This document shows positions 11,665 to 22,608 of a stretch of 64,000 nt of DNA, one piece after another. The notes beneath the pieces are model-generated. The model did not search any database, was not told where the DNA came from, and was given only the letters and a program-made list of their open reading frames with translations. Origin of the DNA: Flammula alnicola (Eukaryota > Basidiomycota > Agaricomycetes > Agaricales > Strophariaceae). The position numbers and the translations under genes were made by a program. The first letter of the stretch is position 1. Every line of letters starts with the position of its first letter. Location of the stretch: contig JADNRV010000004.1 of the NCBI GenBank assembly GCA_015499995.1, positions 744,001 through 808,000 of the forward strand, given 5' to 3'.

Positions 11665-14063
11665 ATGTTGTGGTCACTTCCCCTCGTCTTGGGCCTCGTC
11701 CAGTTGTCCGCATCCAAGGCGCTTGTGAAGCGCTGGGACGACGTCGCCGAGAAACACTCTTGGGTTGACATTCCGCGCGGCTGGGAACTTAAAGCTCCTG
11801 CTCCAGCCAATTATATGTTCGACCTACGGATTGGCTTGAAGCAACACGGAATTGACGACCTCATAGATAATTTGATGGAAATCAGTGACCCATTCCACTC
11901 AAGGTAAGTATCATCTTAAAGCAGCCGTGGCATGCGACTTGACTCTATTTTGAACATAGATACAGTCAGCACTTGACTAAGGAGGAGGTCGAAGCCTTTA
12001 CGGCTCCTCATCCAGACTCCGTGGAGGCGATTGATGCGTGGCTCGAGTTCCATGGCATTGATGCTTCCAGCGCTTTGCAACGCTCTAAGGCCGGGGAGTG
12101 GATCACTCTCCGTGTTTCCGTCGAACAGGCTGAACGGATGTTGGGCACCAAATACAACGTCTACCATCACGCCACCTCTGGCGAGGATGTTGTCCGAACC
12201 CTCGGCTATTCTCTGCCCAAGGAACTTCATTCGCATGTCGATGTCGTTGCACCGACAACATATTTTGGAACTCTCCGAAGCATGAAGAAGACCAGTTTCT
12301 TACAGCCAAACATCAAGCCTATCACTGATGCAGAACTTAAAGCATCTCTGTCGCCCGTATCAGATGCGACTGTCCCTTCCAGCTGTGCTCGCACCATTAC
12401 GCCGACATGCCTGAGAGACTTGTACAACACGTCTACCTACACTCCTACGCAAACCAAGACTAACAAACTCGGTGTTGCTGGCTATCTCGGTGAATTTGCC
12501 AACTCCGCTGACCTCCAAGTGAGTCATTCAGACCTGCCACACTGGAGTGCTGATTGCTTATTTCCCATTTCATAGACGTTCTTTAGCAAGTTCAGAACGG
12601 ACGCTGTCGGAACTACATTTACTACTGTTCTTGTCAATGGTGGTCTCAACAGCCAGAATAATCCCGGTGTAGAGGTACGATCAATTAATTCTAGAAATAG
12701 GCTCTTTTCTTACCACAGTTTTCAAGGCTAATCTCGACATTCAATACACCATGGGTATCTCTTCCCCAACCCCAAACACGTATTACAGGTGGGTGGCCTA
12801 CTGCTAACGAAGACATTCCCTAACATATCCTAATGTAGCACCGGCGGATCGCCTCCTTTCAACCCTGACACTTTCACGCCAACGAACACGAACGAGCCTT
12901 ATCTCGATTTCCTAACTTTTCTGCTGGCCCAGTCCTCTATTCCTCAAACTCTCACCACGTCTTATGGCGATGACGAGCAAACGGTAGGCTCAGAAATGAA
13001 GTCCATTTTGTAGTCAGATCATAGAGCACGCATTTTAGGTTCCTCTCGACTATGCAACCAGCGTCTGCAACATGCTTGCAACCTTAGGATCCCTAGGAAC
13101 GACGGTCTTCTACTCAAGCGGGGATGAAGGGTATGTATACACTTTTTTTTTATCTGGCATGTGTATAAGACAGTCCTAATAAACATCCAACAGAGTCGGT
13201 GGTGGTGATTGCCTCACGAATGATGGCACTTCAAGAACTCTATTCCAGCCTGCGTTCCCTGCATCGTCAGTAAAATCTTTTCTCTCAACCTTAATCTAAT
13301 CTAATCTGGTTCCTTCCGATACGTATAGATGCCCTTTCGTCACCGCTGTTGGCGCGACCACTGGGATTAACCCGGAGAAGGCAATCAGCTTCTCCGGTGG
13401 TGGATTTTCGAGATACTTTGCCACCCCGTCCTATCAAAGTACTGCGGTTAACACGTTCGTTACCGGGCTCGGCACCAAGTTCAGCGGACTATTCAAGTAA
13501 GTTTCTTTATAAGGTCCAACCTCGCCACAAGGGGAGGCATTGAAATTGTATTATTAGCAAAACTGGACGAGCGTATCCGGATGTGTCTGCACAGGGTCAA
13601 GGCTTCCAAGTCATTGTAGGTGGCTCGACCGAGTCTGTTGCGGGCACTAGCGCCAGTTCTCCGGTAAGCTTCCCGCGTTACTTTATTCTCAGAAGCTCGC
13701 TGACGGCTTCAGCAGACCGTCGCAGGAGTCTTTGCTCTCCTCAATGACTTCCGCATTTCACAAGGGAAAACTTCCTTGGGATTCATTAATCCTCTTATTT
13801 ACTCCACCGCAGCGTCCGGCTTTACTGATATCACTTCAGGATCAAACCCTGGATGTGGCACTACAGGTGAGCAAATTTTCCTCCGACTGGTTAACGACCT
13901 GGTTGATGAACGATATCGTATCTAGGATTCACGGCCGGCAAGGGATGGGATCCTGTAAGTATATTGCAGCGCTTCAAATTTCTTCTTAGACTGACTCGAA
14001 CTCGGCAACCAGGTTACCGGACTTGGTACTCCGAACTTCTTGAAACTGCAGACCCTCGTCTAG
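11665..14063 (+). CDS. Secreted sedolisin (S53) peptidase, tripeptidyl-peptidase type
   Basis: An acid serine-carboxyl protease made as a secreted zymogen. The ATG at 11665 starts a signal peptide (MLWSLPLVLGLVQLSASKA). A Pro-kumamolisin activation domain follows, with the motif HLTKEEVEAFTAPHPDSVEA. The catalytic domain begins near CLRDLYNTSTY. The family triad can be placed: Glu and Asp in NEPYLDFLTFLL (E-x3-D), the oxyanion Asp in TTSYGDDEQT, and Ser in the motif AGTSASSPT. A calcium site near the end reads DITSGSNPGCG and then GFTAGKGWDPVTGLGTPNF. About ten exons with 45-60 base introns run to TAG 14061-14063. All key residues are present, so the enzyme should be active. Such enzymes degrade extracellular protein at low pH. 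The exact exo- or endo-specificity cannot be read from the sequence. Confidence 0.95.
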
Positions 14064-14945
14064 GTTTCGTTTGTGTGTATCTCATGATGTCACCCTCGTT
14101 AGCGAACGCAATATAGTTAAATGATAAAACTTCCAAACAACCATGCTCACGTTAATGGTCATCTTCTGGGTCACTACTTCTTTGACGGAAATATATCCCA
14201 GAGTTCGCATTTACGTTATTTATAGATGTGGAAGCGCTAGCAGGAAAATTTCCTACTGTTACCCGGTCCCTTGTGTGGTGATCATGTCATGATTACTATT
14301 TGCAGAAGCAAGCATGCGCCACATTGTCATGATTGGCAGCGCAGGACGGATGCAACCGACGCGGTGCGACTTTGTTCTCATTGTAATCACTTCATGCAAG
14401 GAAAACCGATGTGAACGGCACCTTATAACATATAAGCTAGAACCACCAAGTGCTAAATCTAGGCGTGAGTGCATTGTCCGGAATCTTTAAAGGGAAAAGT
14501 GTAAGTCGGCGTCCGACGTGAGGCATGCGCAAATAACTGAACATATTTATAAGACCAGTAGGCGTTCATTACCCTTTCTCAACGAATCAATGTTGGCACC
14601 GTCACACAAATCCACAAAGGCCTTAAATGGAGCGAGATTACTGACGCACAATGGGCGCAAGACTTGCATTCATGAAAAGAGTACGAATAATCGCATCATA
14701 TATACTTAATTCCGGGTTGTAATTATAGGTTTCTGGAAGTGACAAACGAGGAAAACTATTCAGACAAGCCTTCTAGGCAAGCTCTTTTCCTTGGAAGCTG
14801 AAAAGATTGGTACATACATCCTGACAGCTTCGGCTAGATGATAGACAGATTCGAAGTATTCATTCCAATGCACATGGGCACGAAAAGCCGACTTTGGGTG
14901 GCGGAAAACATGGAAGCCGGTACATCTATAGATATATAGATATAA

Positions 14946-15404
14946 CTATGTACTTACGATGTTCGAGAATTGCGAGGGTATGAGATAAAAAAGGGACCCT
15001 CGGGAAAAATGATAGTGTTGTAAAACTCCGAGGCGAGCATTTCTCGCGGATTGAATGATGGCAGGTAAAAACAGATGCTCGGTGCTCGGACCGTAATCCA
15101 CTACTGGGATGCATCCAGATGTGCATGCAACAGCAGCCTTGGAGTTCAGAATACGCGTATGAACGGTGACATTGAAATAAATATCCTTGTCTGGCCGCTG
15201 CGCCAAAGCAGATCGCACTCGTACATATTCAGATATGATTGCATGAAATGATTGAATGTTAAAGTTAAAAAGGGATCGGCGACGAAGCGTACGCAGGTGG
15301 AATGCACGCCCCGACGTCTTAAATATGTTGCGTAGCCCAATGTACTCCCTAAAGACTTTCTCAATGTCGTACGGAAGAGAGCTAAAACTCCACTCTTCAC
15401 TCAT
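14946..15404 (-). pseudogene. F-box-like fragment
   Basis: A 152-codon frame opens with MSEEWSFSSLPYDIEKVFRE. The LPYDIE.. start is how many basidiomycete F-box-like proteins begin (the adaptor helix for SCF ubiquitin ligases). After that the sequence does not keep the expected helix pattern in this frame. A second frame (starting about 15400) carries another coding-like stretch (GYATYLRRRGVHSTCVRFVA), suggesting a frameshifted remnant. No downstream leucine-rich or other domain follows. It may instead be a short intact lineage-specific gene; I lean to a decayed copy. Confidence 0.3.
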
Positions 15405-16060
15405 TGATACAAATCAAAGCAAGCAGACATTAGCTAGCCCAATGGGACTGTTCCCGGAAACATTACTTCGAGCGGTACTACTACGTCGCACCGATAACAA
15501 GCGACTCTGACTCTGACTGGGTCTGACATGAGCGGCATCACTGACCTCTATAAAGATGGAGCTGACATCTCGCTATTTCTGTTGATGCTGATTACCCGCT
15601 TAGATGAAACCTCTGCTCATGCGGCCAACGGCAAGATGAAAAATGGCTTCAGTGGAGATTGCTTCATCTCCGACACAGCAAGAGAGAGAATCTTGGAACA
15701 CTGACATAGTCAGAAGCGACAACTATTATTGAAGGATCATCGTATTGATATGTCCTATGGCATAGTGGTAAGCCAGCCAACATCCAAGGCAGTTGTCAAA
15801 TATCAAGTCTGCACGTACACCCAAGTGAATAAGAAGTTCTTCTTGATCCCGAACTGTCCGCGATATTACAGGCCTAGGGAGCTCGCTCGTTTGCCGTGTG
15901 ATGCGATCATAGTTACAGATTCAGCGTCCTCTCTTTTATACTTAGAGCAATTGAGCGCAATCACTTTACGCGACCGGAGATCGGGAGTCGGGAGCGGCGG
16001 CCTTCGGATAACTGTCAGAATGCGACGCGCGCCTGTTTGGAGAGCTCTGGGAAACCCCGG

Positions 16061-16098
16061 CATTCACAGGTGCAGGTGTCATTCACAGGTGCAGGTGT
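16061..16098. repeat. Tandem duplication, 2 x 19 bases
   Basis: The 19-base unit CATTCACAGGTGCAGGTGT occurs twice head to tail without mismatch. It lies in non-coding sequence. Confidence 0.9.
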
Positions 16099-16788
16099 GC
16101 AGATGACGAGAAAAATGGACAAAGCCAATGGCACGCTTGACGTAGTGGGGGAGGCATCATGAAGTACCCGTCCTTTGATTGGTGAGAAGAGGGCGCTGAA
16201 TGGGCGTTTTCCTCATTCTGGATTTTGTTTCCGGATTGCCCTGAATCACTTTCCACATACCTACACAGGAGACGGGTAAGGTTTCCTTTTTGTTATAATG
16301 CCTCCTTTGTTTCATTGATTGTCCTCGACTTCTTCAGTTTGAAAGCTCTGGAGGTCGTACGAGTGGAACTGTACCGCAGCTGCCATTGACAGTGCCGCCC
16401 CAATTCCATGGGTCTGATGAGTGTCAAGAGAAGGGGCAAATGATTCAGAAGATCGTCGACAGTGAGCTGGAAGGAGATCTGGGTTCATGCAATTCGAGCT
16501 GGGTCGAGTATGGTCTGCAAATTGGTAGATAATGATATCGAGCTTGAGGTTCGAGATCAAAGAGTGCCGAGCATTCTACACTGCCGCCGGTTACCGGTCG
16601 GGACCCCAATGTTACGCCGTACCTTGTCACGCATTGATTAGTAGTTACCCTCCTGACTTCGTCATATTTACCACATCTTTTAAGCTTCGCCTCAAAGAAA
16701 CAAAGAAGATGACTGTCAGCATGATGCAGAAAACTAAAATTGCTACTTACCTTTATCTCTATAGGATCTCACGTATTGTTACCTGCAT

Positions 16789-17462
16789 ATGAATCGTTAT
16801 GACCTTCTCGTCATCGATACGGTCGATACGGTCGAGTATATTAATGGCGTACTCTCGGATGACGGTAAGCTCTAACGATTCCGCGCACAATTCTCTTTTA
16901 TTTGCTGAAACTCCGCAGAGCTTGACATTCCATCGCACCTAATTCCTCCTAATCCTGATGATTCAGAAAGTGGTGATGGGTCTGCTAACTCATTTGGTCC
17001 CAACTAATACCCCAGCTCGAAGTATTACCCTCGCAGGTACACCCCTCTTATCCCTACGGGAACCCAACACATACCAAGCACCCTTCTTCCAAACCTCGAC
17101 CGCCCTATGACCCAGCATCGCGTGCTTTATTTGAAGACATGGGTTATGCTGGCGGAGGAATTAATGGTAGTCTTCGATGGCGAGATCTTGGGTTGGATGA
17201 TCTGCTTCCAGTCGACGAAGAAAAAGAAGAGGCCAAGAGAGCATTGCAAGCGCGCAAGATGGCGAGCGGCGCATCGAATAACAACCCACAAGCTCACCAA
17301 CAGCATCATCATGTTCCTCAGGCCCAACAAGGTCAGCTCGGCGAGGAGGACGAAGATGAGGACGACGAGGATGAGAACGACGAGAACGACAATGTTGATC
17401 TTGACGATGAGGAGGAAGACGAAGACGAGGAGGAGGAAGAAAGTGAAGGAGAGGAAGAGTAA
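16789..17462 (+). CDS. Probable anaphase-promoting complex subunit 13 (Apc13)
   Basis: Apc13 is a small, mostly unstructured subunit that stabilises the TPR arm of the APC/C ubiquitin ligase. Exon 1 (16789-16864) encodes RYDLLVIDTVDTVEYINGV and exon 2 (from 16919) ELDIPSHLIPPNPDDSES. Together these follow the family pattern: a leading LxxIxD helix, a basic or acidic linker, an acidic pair, then hydrophobic-P-x-x-L and Pro. The last exon (starting near 17023) encodes LRWRDLGLDDLLP, matching the conserved W-x-D-L-A/G-L of human and plant APC13. A long Gln/His and then Asp/Glu-rich tail runs to TAA 17460-17462. The tail makes it about twice the length of human APC13. The junction between exons 2 and 3 is uncertain (50-base intron with an AAG acceptor is my best fit). 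The identification rests on short motifs. Confidence 0.55.
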
Positions 17463-17790
17463 TGGAACAAAGGTAGGTAAATCATCTAATTCCCTTTCTA
17501 AATTGTTTCGATGTTCGAAAAAGTTAAACATGCATTATTAGAGTTGGAGCATCTACAGGGCATGGTTCGAATTTCTGGTGGCCTTATTCCTGAAATTGTC
17601 AAATGGCCAACTAAGCCATTTATCGGGCAAGCACCTTTCGAACTCCTTCCGTTGAGCCCAAAACGATGATAAGCTGCTTCCATGCAAACGGATCTAGGGG
17701 ACAGCAGACCTCAAGTTTTCAATCAATGCAACATTTTATGGTTACTGTCGACATTCGATCAGGTCTCCGTTGAAGACTTCCAAATTCTAA
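17463..17790. other. Intergenic, convergent 3' ends
   Basis: These 328 bases separate the stop of the Apc13-like gene from the stop of the minus-strand Rrp4 gene. I see no gene in it. Confidence 0.5.
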
Positions 17791-19119
17791 CTAATGCCCA
17801 GAAGTAACGGATGCTACTAGAGCATCGCCGAAGTCCTGCTGAAGCAAGTCTTTCACCCCAGTTTCCTGTTCCACAGTCCATTCGTATGCTTCCAGCAGCA
17901 AGGAGTCCGTCAATGGTACAAAATGCGAAGTCAACACGCGGATAATGTGTGTTACTCTTGATATTGCAGTTCGCGTAGAATTGTCGATATCCTAATATTC
18001 ATTTTGTCATTAGATATTTTGTGTAAGGTTTTGTGTAAGATCATTATTAAATGAATACGCACATCATTTACGTTGGAATACACAGCTTCTGCATCAAATC
18101 CCTCCTCTCCCTCTTGCTCGTTTTCTTTTACGTGTTTGCTTACCCATATGTAACCGTTTAGGCCGAGGATAAGGTCGACACCACAGGGTAATGTCAGAAA
18201 ATGGGATTTCAATCGTCGAACTAGAATAGGAGGAACCACCACCAATTGTCCATTTCGAAGCTAATCCGAGCGTCGGTCAGTGTTTTACCAAGAATCGTGG
18301 ACTTTATGTACCTTTCCATATTTGAGAGATCGAGTGTGAAGCGACATGGCGCCGTCCGAAAAAAAAGCTTGAACTTCGGCGACCAAGAGATCCCCCTCCT
18401 CAAAAAAGCCTCGCATCTGGAGTTCGTCGCTTTCCAATTTACGGCGCTAGATAGCATTGTGAGAGCAAATAGCATGTCATCAATGACAAGTTTAGAATGA
18501 TGAATATGTAACAGTACCTACCTGTACACCACCTGGCAAATTTACCGAGGACAACATAAGGACGGCATCTTGCCTTGAGTTTGCGTCCACTTTCCACCTT
18601 CGGGGTTGTACCTATGCGAAGTTAGTACTGTGCCGAGCAAGGCGATGCCAGATGCCAGGGATGAGTTACCTCCGTGATACGTCCTACGACAAGATCGCCC
18701 ACTTCAGGATTGTATCTATCGCAAACCTCCTAACTTGAGCTGACAGCGGACAAAAAGAAACGACTCCAAAGTCCGTTCTCACCGACTTCGAATTGCCCGG
18801 ACAGTCACAAGCTTATTCACGCGTTCGATAGTTCCTGCGACAGATGCAATGACCTCTTCGTTATCCACATACGTCCCATGACCGCTATCTCACCTCCTAG
18901 TCAGACGGAATAGCTTCAAAGGTAGCGGATAAGTCCACACCGCATGTAGGCCTGTGAAGATGTCAAGGATTCGCCTGGGCATGTCAGTTTAGATCCTTGA
19001 GATTCAAAGTCTTGGAGATCGTCGACGTCCATTACATCCTCTTTTACATCCGGGTGGTGCCGAGTCTGCACATAGCTGGTTTCCTCGAATCTCGCAGGAA
19101 ATGAGGCGAAGGAGATCAT
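17791..19119 (-). CDS. rrp4: Exosome complex RNA-binding subunit Rrp4
   Basis: Rrp4 is one of the three cap subunits (with Rrp40 and Csl4) that feed RNA into the nuclear and cytoplasmic exosome. The ATG at 19119 starts an N-terminal segment ending AYMR. A split codon joins it to [10 protein letters not shown], the usual glycine-rich entry, and then [20 protein letters not shown]. The S1 domain follows ([40 protein letters not shown]). Next comes the [20 protein letters not shown] block and [20 protein letters not shown], both strongly conserved in Rrp4. The KH-like domain contains GLNGYIWV. The protein ends about 17791. Six or more exons with short introns are needed. All domains are present, so the gene looks functional. 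Confidence 0.93.
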
Positions 19120-20313
19120 GATGGTAAGTGTCAGAGACGCAGAGAATGAAAATGGTTTGTTTAGAATGATTCGGGTTAGGGTCTCGATCGAAATTGATTA
19201 AGTGCCCGACTCTCGCGCTTACATAAGTAACCAGGCGCTCGACCTCATTAATCATTTCCTGGCACAGGCACTCCTCCGAGTCATGCATTATTAAAGAGAC
19301 AGTCCGATTGCACTGGACACGCGTTAGATGTGATACGATCTAGGCTGGGTACGATGACAAAATCTGGCTAGCTTACACGGTTATTAATCATGGAATCAGT
19401 CCCAAAATTTCCTCTGATTCTTGCATTATCGGCGCAGTGTCAATGCACTGCAGGAGTACTAGCCGAACGCGAACAATGCATAGTCGAAATGTTTGGGAAC
19501 AATGTTACAATGACGCAAAAATGTCGGATTTATGGTAGACAACTCTAGACAACTTTATGGTAGACAACGCGCTTTATAATTAGGTGAAGATAGCACACCG
19601 TGACCATTTGCCAGGGGAGATGGTTATAAGTATGCATATGTAGGTAAGGACTGTGGTTGTCTACCTAGTGTGATATGAACCTCTTACATAAAATTACAGT
19701 GCATACATGAGCGATGGCAAATGACGTCCCGAAAAGTATCGTCGTGATCAGCTGCAGGCCAAAGGACTTTCAGAGTATGTAGTCGACATATCTATGTATG
19801 TAGGATCTTTATTTTCAGAAGATACTGTACGTCAGGGGCTCGTGATCAACCTAATAGTAATCATCAAAAAAGCTTCTCTTCTGACTATTTTCGGTCGATC
19901 AGACTACAATCAACAATCATTCCCTTTCAACTTCAATTGAAAACAAATACTAAGATCTCTTGGAACTTGAACAGACTGAATCCGCTCATAGAAACATCAA
20001 CGAGATTGGAGACAGGACACAAAAAAGAACCTCTATATTTCGCGCAGTTGAGAATGCTCCAAGGCGACGCGAAGACAGCTGAGCAGAGTCAGAAACGAGG
20101 AATTATGCTACAATAGAATACAGGTGGATGGGTGCTAGACAACGGAGTAACACAGTGAGAGGTGGTGAACCTGCAAGGTTCGAGAGCTCGTGTGAGGATT
20201 GCAATTCTAAAAAGCTGCTCAAGATGTCTGTCCCACGTCGAAAGATGATAAGCGTCGAGTATATATGATCCGTTGGGTTAGGCACACTTACGGATTGGAC
20301 TAGATCTATGACA
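19120..20313. other. Intergenic, with a small inverted-repeat element
   Basis: About 1.2 kb between Rrp4 and the MYND gene. It carries the GGTAGACAAC repeats described separately. No open frame shows a domain. The sequence near 19120-19300 is the probable promoter and leader of Rrp4. Confidence 0.5.
19529..19665. repeat. Small element with direct and inverted GGTAGACAAC repeats
   Basis: The word TTTATGGTAGACAAC occurs at about 19529-19543 and again at about 19554-19568. An inverted copy (GGTTGTCTACC) lies at 19655-19665. A further single copy (TTGGTAGACAACTT) lies far away at about 26480-26493. The arrangement of end repeats around about 140 bases resembles a degraded miniature inverted-repeat element. 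I cannot see a target-site duplication, so this remains tentative. Confidence 0.35.
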
Positions 20314-21043
20314 TTACTTGTAGGCGAGGAAATAGGCCGAGAGGGCAGGGAGATCATTCGAGCCGGCGTCTGAATAACCTTGCCGCCGTGAGCCGTTGAA
20401 CTTGAGGACAACGACTGGCCCACACCAGGCCTTTTCAGCAGCACCCGACGTGATGTGGAAAATAGCGCGGTTGACGGGGCTGCCTTTTTGGAGCAGTTGC
20501 GGCGCGTACCAGAGGTGGAGGGGGAAGCGTAGAGGTTCGCCGTTCAGGCCTTCAGTCAGGACCAGCGACTGTACTTGGTTTCCATCGAAGTAGGAATCAA
20601 GAATCGGTATCGGGCACATTCCTTGAGAAGCTTTAGGAGACGGTCGGCAGCTGACAGTTATGATTCTTGGGCGTTCTATGCAGCATTGTCGAGTCAGCTC
20701 CGGACATTCACGGCGGTAGTTAAGTAGCCGCTGTACTCACCGTCTTCCGGAGAGAATAAAATGGCAGAGACGCTGACGTATTGTGGCTCAGCAGGAGGCG
20801 GAGTAGCGATCATGTTGACGTTGTAAGAGCTCGGGGGGCTCATGGCTGGAATACATTCTCGTCGGTGTCGAGGCCAGTCCTATGCCAGGGTCAGAAAAAC
20901 AACGAAGGCATACAGACACGTGTACTGACACTGTGGATGTGTTCTGGGGAGCAGTACCAAGCACTTTGGCAACGGCTACACCACATAGACGTGGGCCGGC
21001 AGCAGAGCGTGCAAGGATGGTTGATGAGCGGCACTGCGTGCAT
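20314..21043 (-). CDS. MYND-type zinc finger protein
   Basis: The ATG at 21043 starts a protein of about 200 residues. A MYND finger sits at the N-terminus: CTLCCRPTSMWCSRCQSAWY, then CSPEHIHS, then after an intron DWPRHRREC. The spacing C-x2-C, C-x2-C, C/H and C fits the eight zinc ligands of the family. The rest (about 150 residues in two further exons, ending GSNDLPALSAYFLAYK) has no domain I recognise and matches the pattern of mushroom MYND proteins in which the finger is followed by a lineage-specific region. MYND fingers bind proline-rich partner peptides. An upstream in-frame ATG at 21109 would add 22 residues, but the residues it adds look like leader sequence. Confidence 0.85.
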
Positions 21044-21873
21044 AATGAAAAGAAATGGAAGACGGAAGCAAAGATGACGAAAATGGGCTGAAGGGGTATA
21101 TTTTTTCAAGGTTGGTTCTTGCTCCTTTTAAATCTGGGCAGAAAGGCCCAAGGGCTGATTGTAAGTAAGTTCGGTCCGTGTAGGTAAGAGTGTGCGAATC
21201 TGGTGAAACTTAGGACAATCAGGATTCATTGACGAGTTTGGCCAACGCACTGAATCTCGAATCTCTCCCGAATCGCGCTGATTGATCCACCGCGATCAAC
21301 TCCAGAAGGGTAATAAGTTGCGTGTTCAAAAACAGGTTCAGGCACATAACATTATTGACGGGGAAGTCTCTAGAAATCTCAGAAATGGTGTCCGTGGAAA
21401 GTCACCAGAAAAGAATCGGGATCAAAATAGACACGCATCGGTTAAGTGGCTCGAGAAACGCCTTGTCGGTTTGGTTCCTTAGGTAGAGAACCTAGACCGA
21501 GGCAGGGTCTATTCTGGGAGTGGACCACAAAAACGCGTTCTGTGTCGGTAAGTAATGAATAGTAAATTAAAGAGAATTTTGCTAACAATGCGTATGTTTA
21601 AAGTCCATTCATCGCATCAGCATTTACATATCGGTATTTGATCTGCCGAACCGTTGCTTGGGGGTTGGCTGGGGTTGGCCTTTTTGGACGCGAAAGAACC
21701 TGGAATTATGTACCAGCGTTTCCTGAGTGACGGAAATCACGTTTCATGTCAATTTACAGCGTCCGGATCTCGGCCGGCCGGATCACCTGGAGCAATGGGA
21801 AGGAATTTTGTGTGACGCGGGCGTCACGCGCCTTTCTGTTCAACCAAGTCCACAGGCGAATACTTAATCCAAG
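21044..21873. other. Divergent intergenic region between the MYND gene and Y14
   Basis: About 830 bases between two divergent start codons. A 66-codon open frame (21282-21482 plus) has no recognisable feature. The region presumably contains both promoters. Confidence 0.5.
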
Positions 21874-22608
21874 ATGTCTGACGATGAGATGGCTATTGAC
21901 GACAGTACGTCTTATCACGGTCATTTTAGCATTATAAATTGAAGATGCGTTTTTGAAGTTACGTCCGGGGGTGCTGTAAGAAGAAGAGGCAGGGGTTTCC
22001 AAAGCACAGGTAATTATTCGTCATGTACGTTCATCGAGTCTCAACCCACAGGCGAGAAACATAGGAACGAACGAAGCGACCGTTACAGCTGAACCAACTT
22101 ACGATCGAGTTGAGAGTACACAAACGAAGGACTCTGACACCAGAGCGGCGCGCTGTACGTCATTTGCAATCTCAACATCTACTCCATACTGAAGTTTTGT
22201 TAGCTGTGGAAGGTTGGATCGTCCTTGTCACCAATGTTCACGAAGAGGCAACAGAAGAGGATGTACAGGACAAATTTGCAGAGTTTGGGGAGATCAAGAA
22301 CCTGCACTTGAACCTTGATCGTCGAACGGGTTACGTGAAGGTATTGATTTCTCTTACTTTTTCGTTAGTGATTCCCTGACCAATCTCCCTGTATCCCAAC
22401 TCTACCGTTGAAATTCCAATAGGGCTACGCTTTGGTCGAATACGAGACAATGACAGAAGCCCAGGCAGCAATCGACGGAGCATCCGGCACACCTTTGTTG
22501 GAACAAGTTATACAATGCGACTATGCATTTGTCCGACCACCACCCTCTGGTCCCAAAAAGGGCAGACCTGCACGCGGGCGCAGCGCTAGTCCCAATCGAC
22601 GAAGATGA
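21874..22608 (+). CDS. Exon-junction complex RNA-binding protein Y14 (RBM8A)
   Basis: Y14 forms a heterodimer with Mago and marks exon junctions on spliced mRNA. Five exons (21874-21904, 21959-22009, 22065-22154, 22204-22340, 22423-22608) join in phase to 164 residues. The N-terminus is acidic ([10 protein letters not shown]) and then basic (RRRGRGF), as in other Y14 proteins. The RRM begins [20 protein letters not shown] and contains the RNP1-equivalent [12 protein letters not shown] and [12 protein letters not shown]. The protein ends in a short Arg/Ser tail ([11 protein letters not shown]). The acceptors of exons 2 and 3 are the versions that keep the frame open. The presence of Y14 is expected in an intron-rich fungus. 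Confidence 0.95.

Larger units (their letters stand above)
14064..16788. other. Gene-poor stretch with an F-box-like remnant and a 19-base tandem duplication
   Basis: About 2.7 kb without an intact gene. The only item with family resemblance is the minus-strand frame at 15404-14946 (listed separately). A perfect tandem duplication of 19 bases lies at 16061-16098. Other open frames, such as plus 15729-16106, show no recognisable domain. Confidence 0.5.

Noticed and set aside
17127..17531. A 134-codon minus-strand frame rich in Val/Ile/Leu that looks like membrane segments
   Set aside because: It is the antisense of the Asp/Glu-rich tail of the Apc13-like gene; such antisense frames are automatically hydrophobic.
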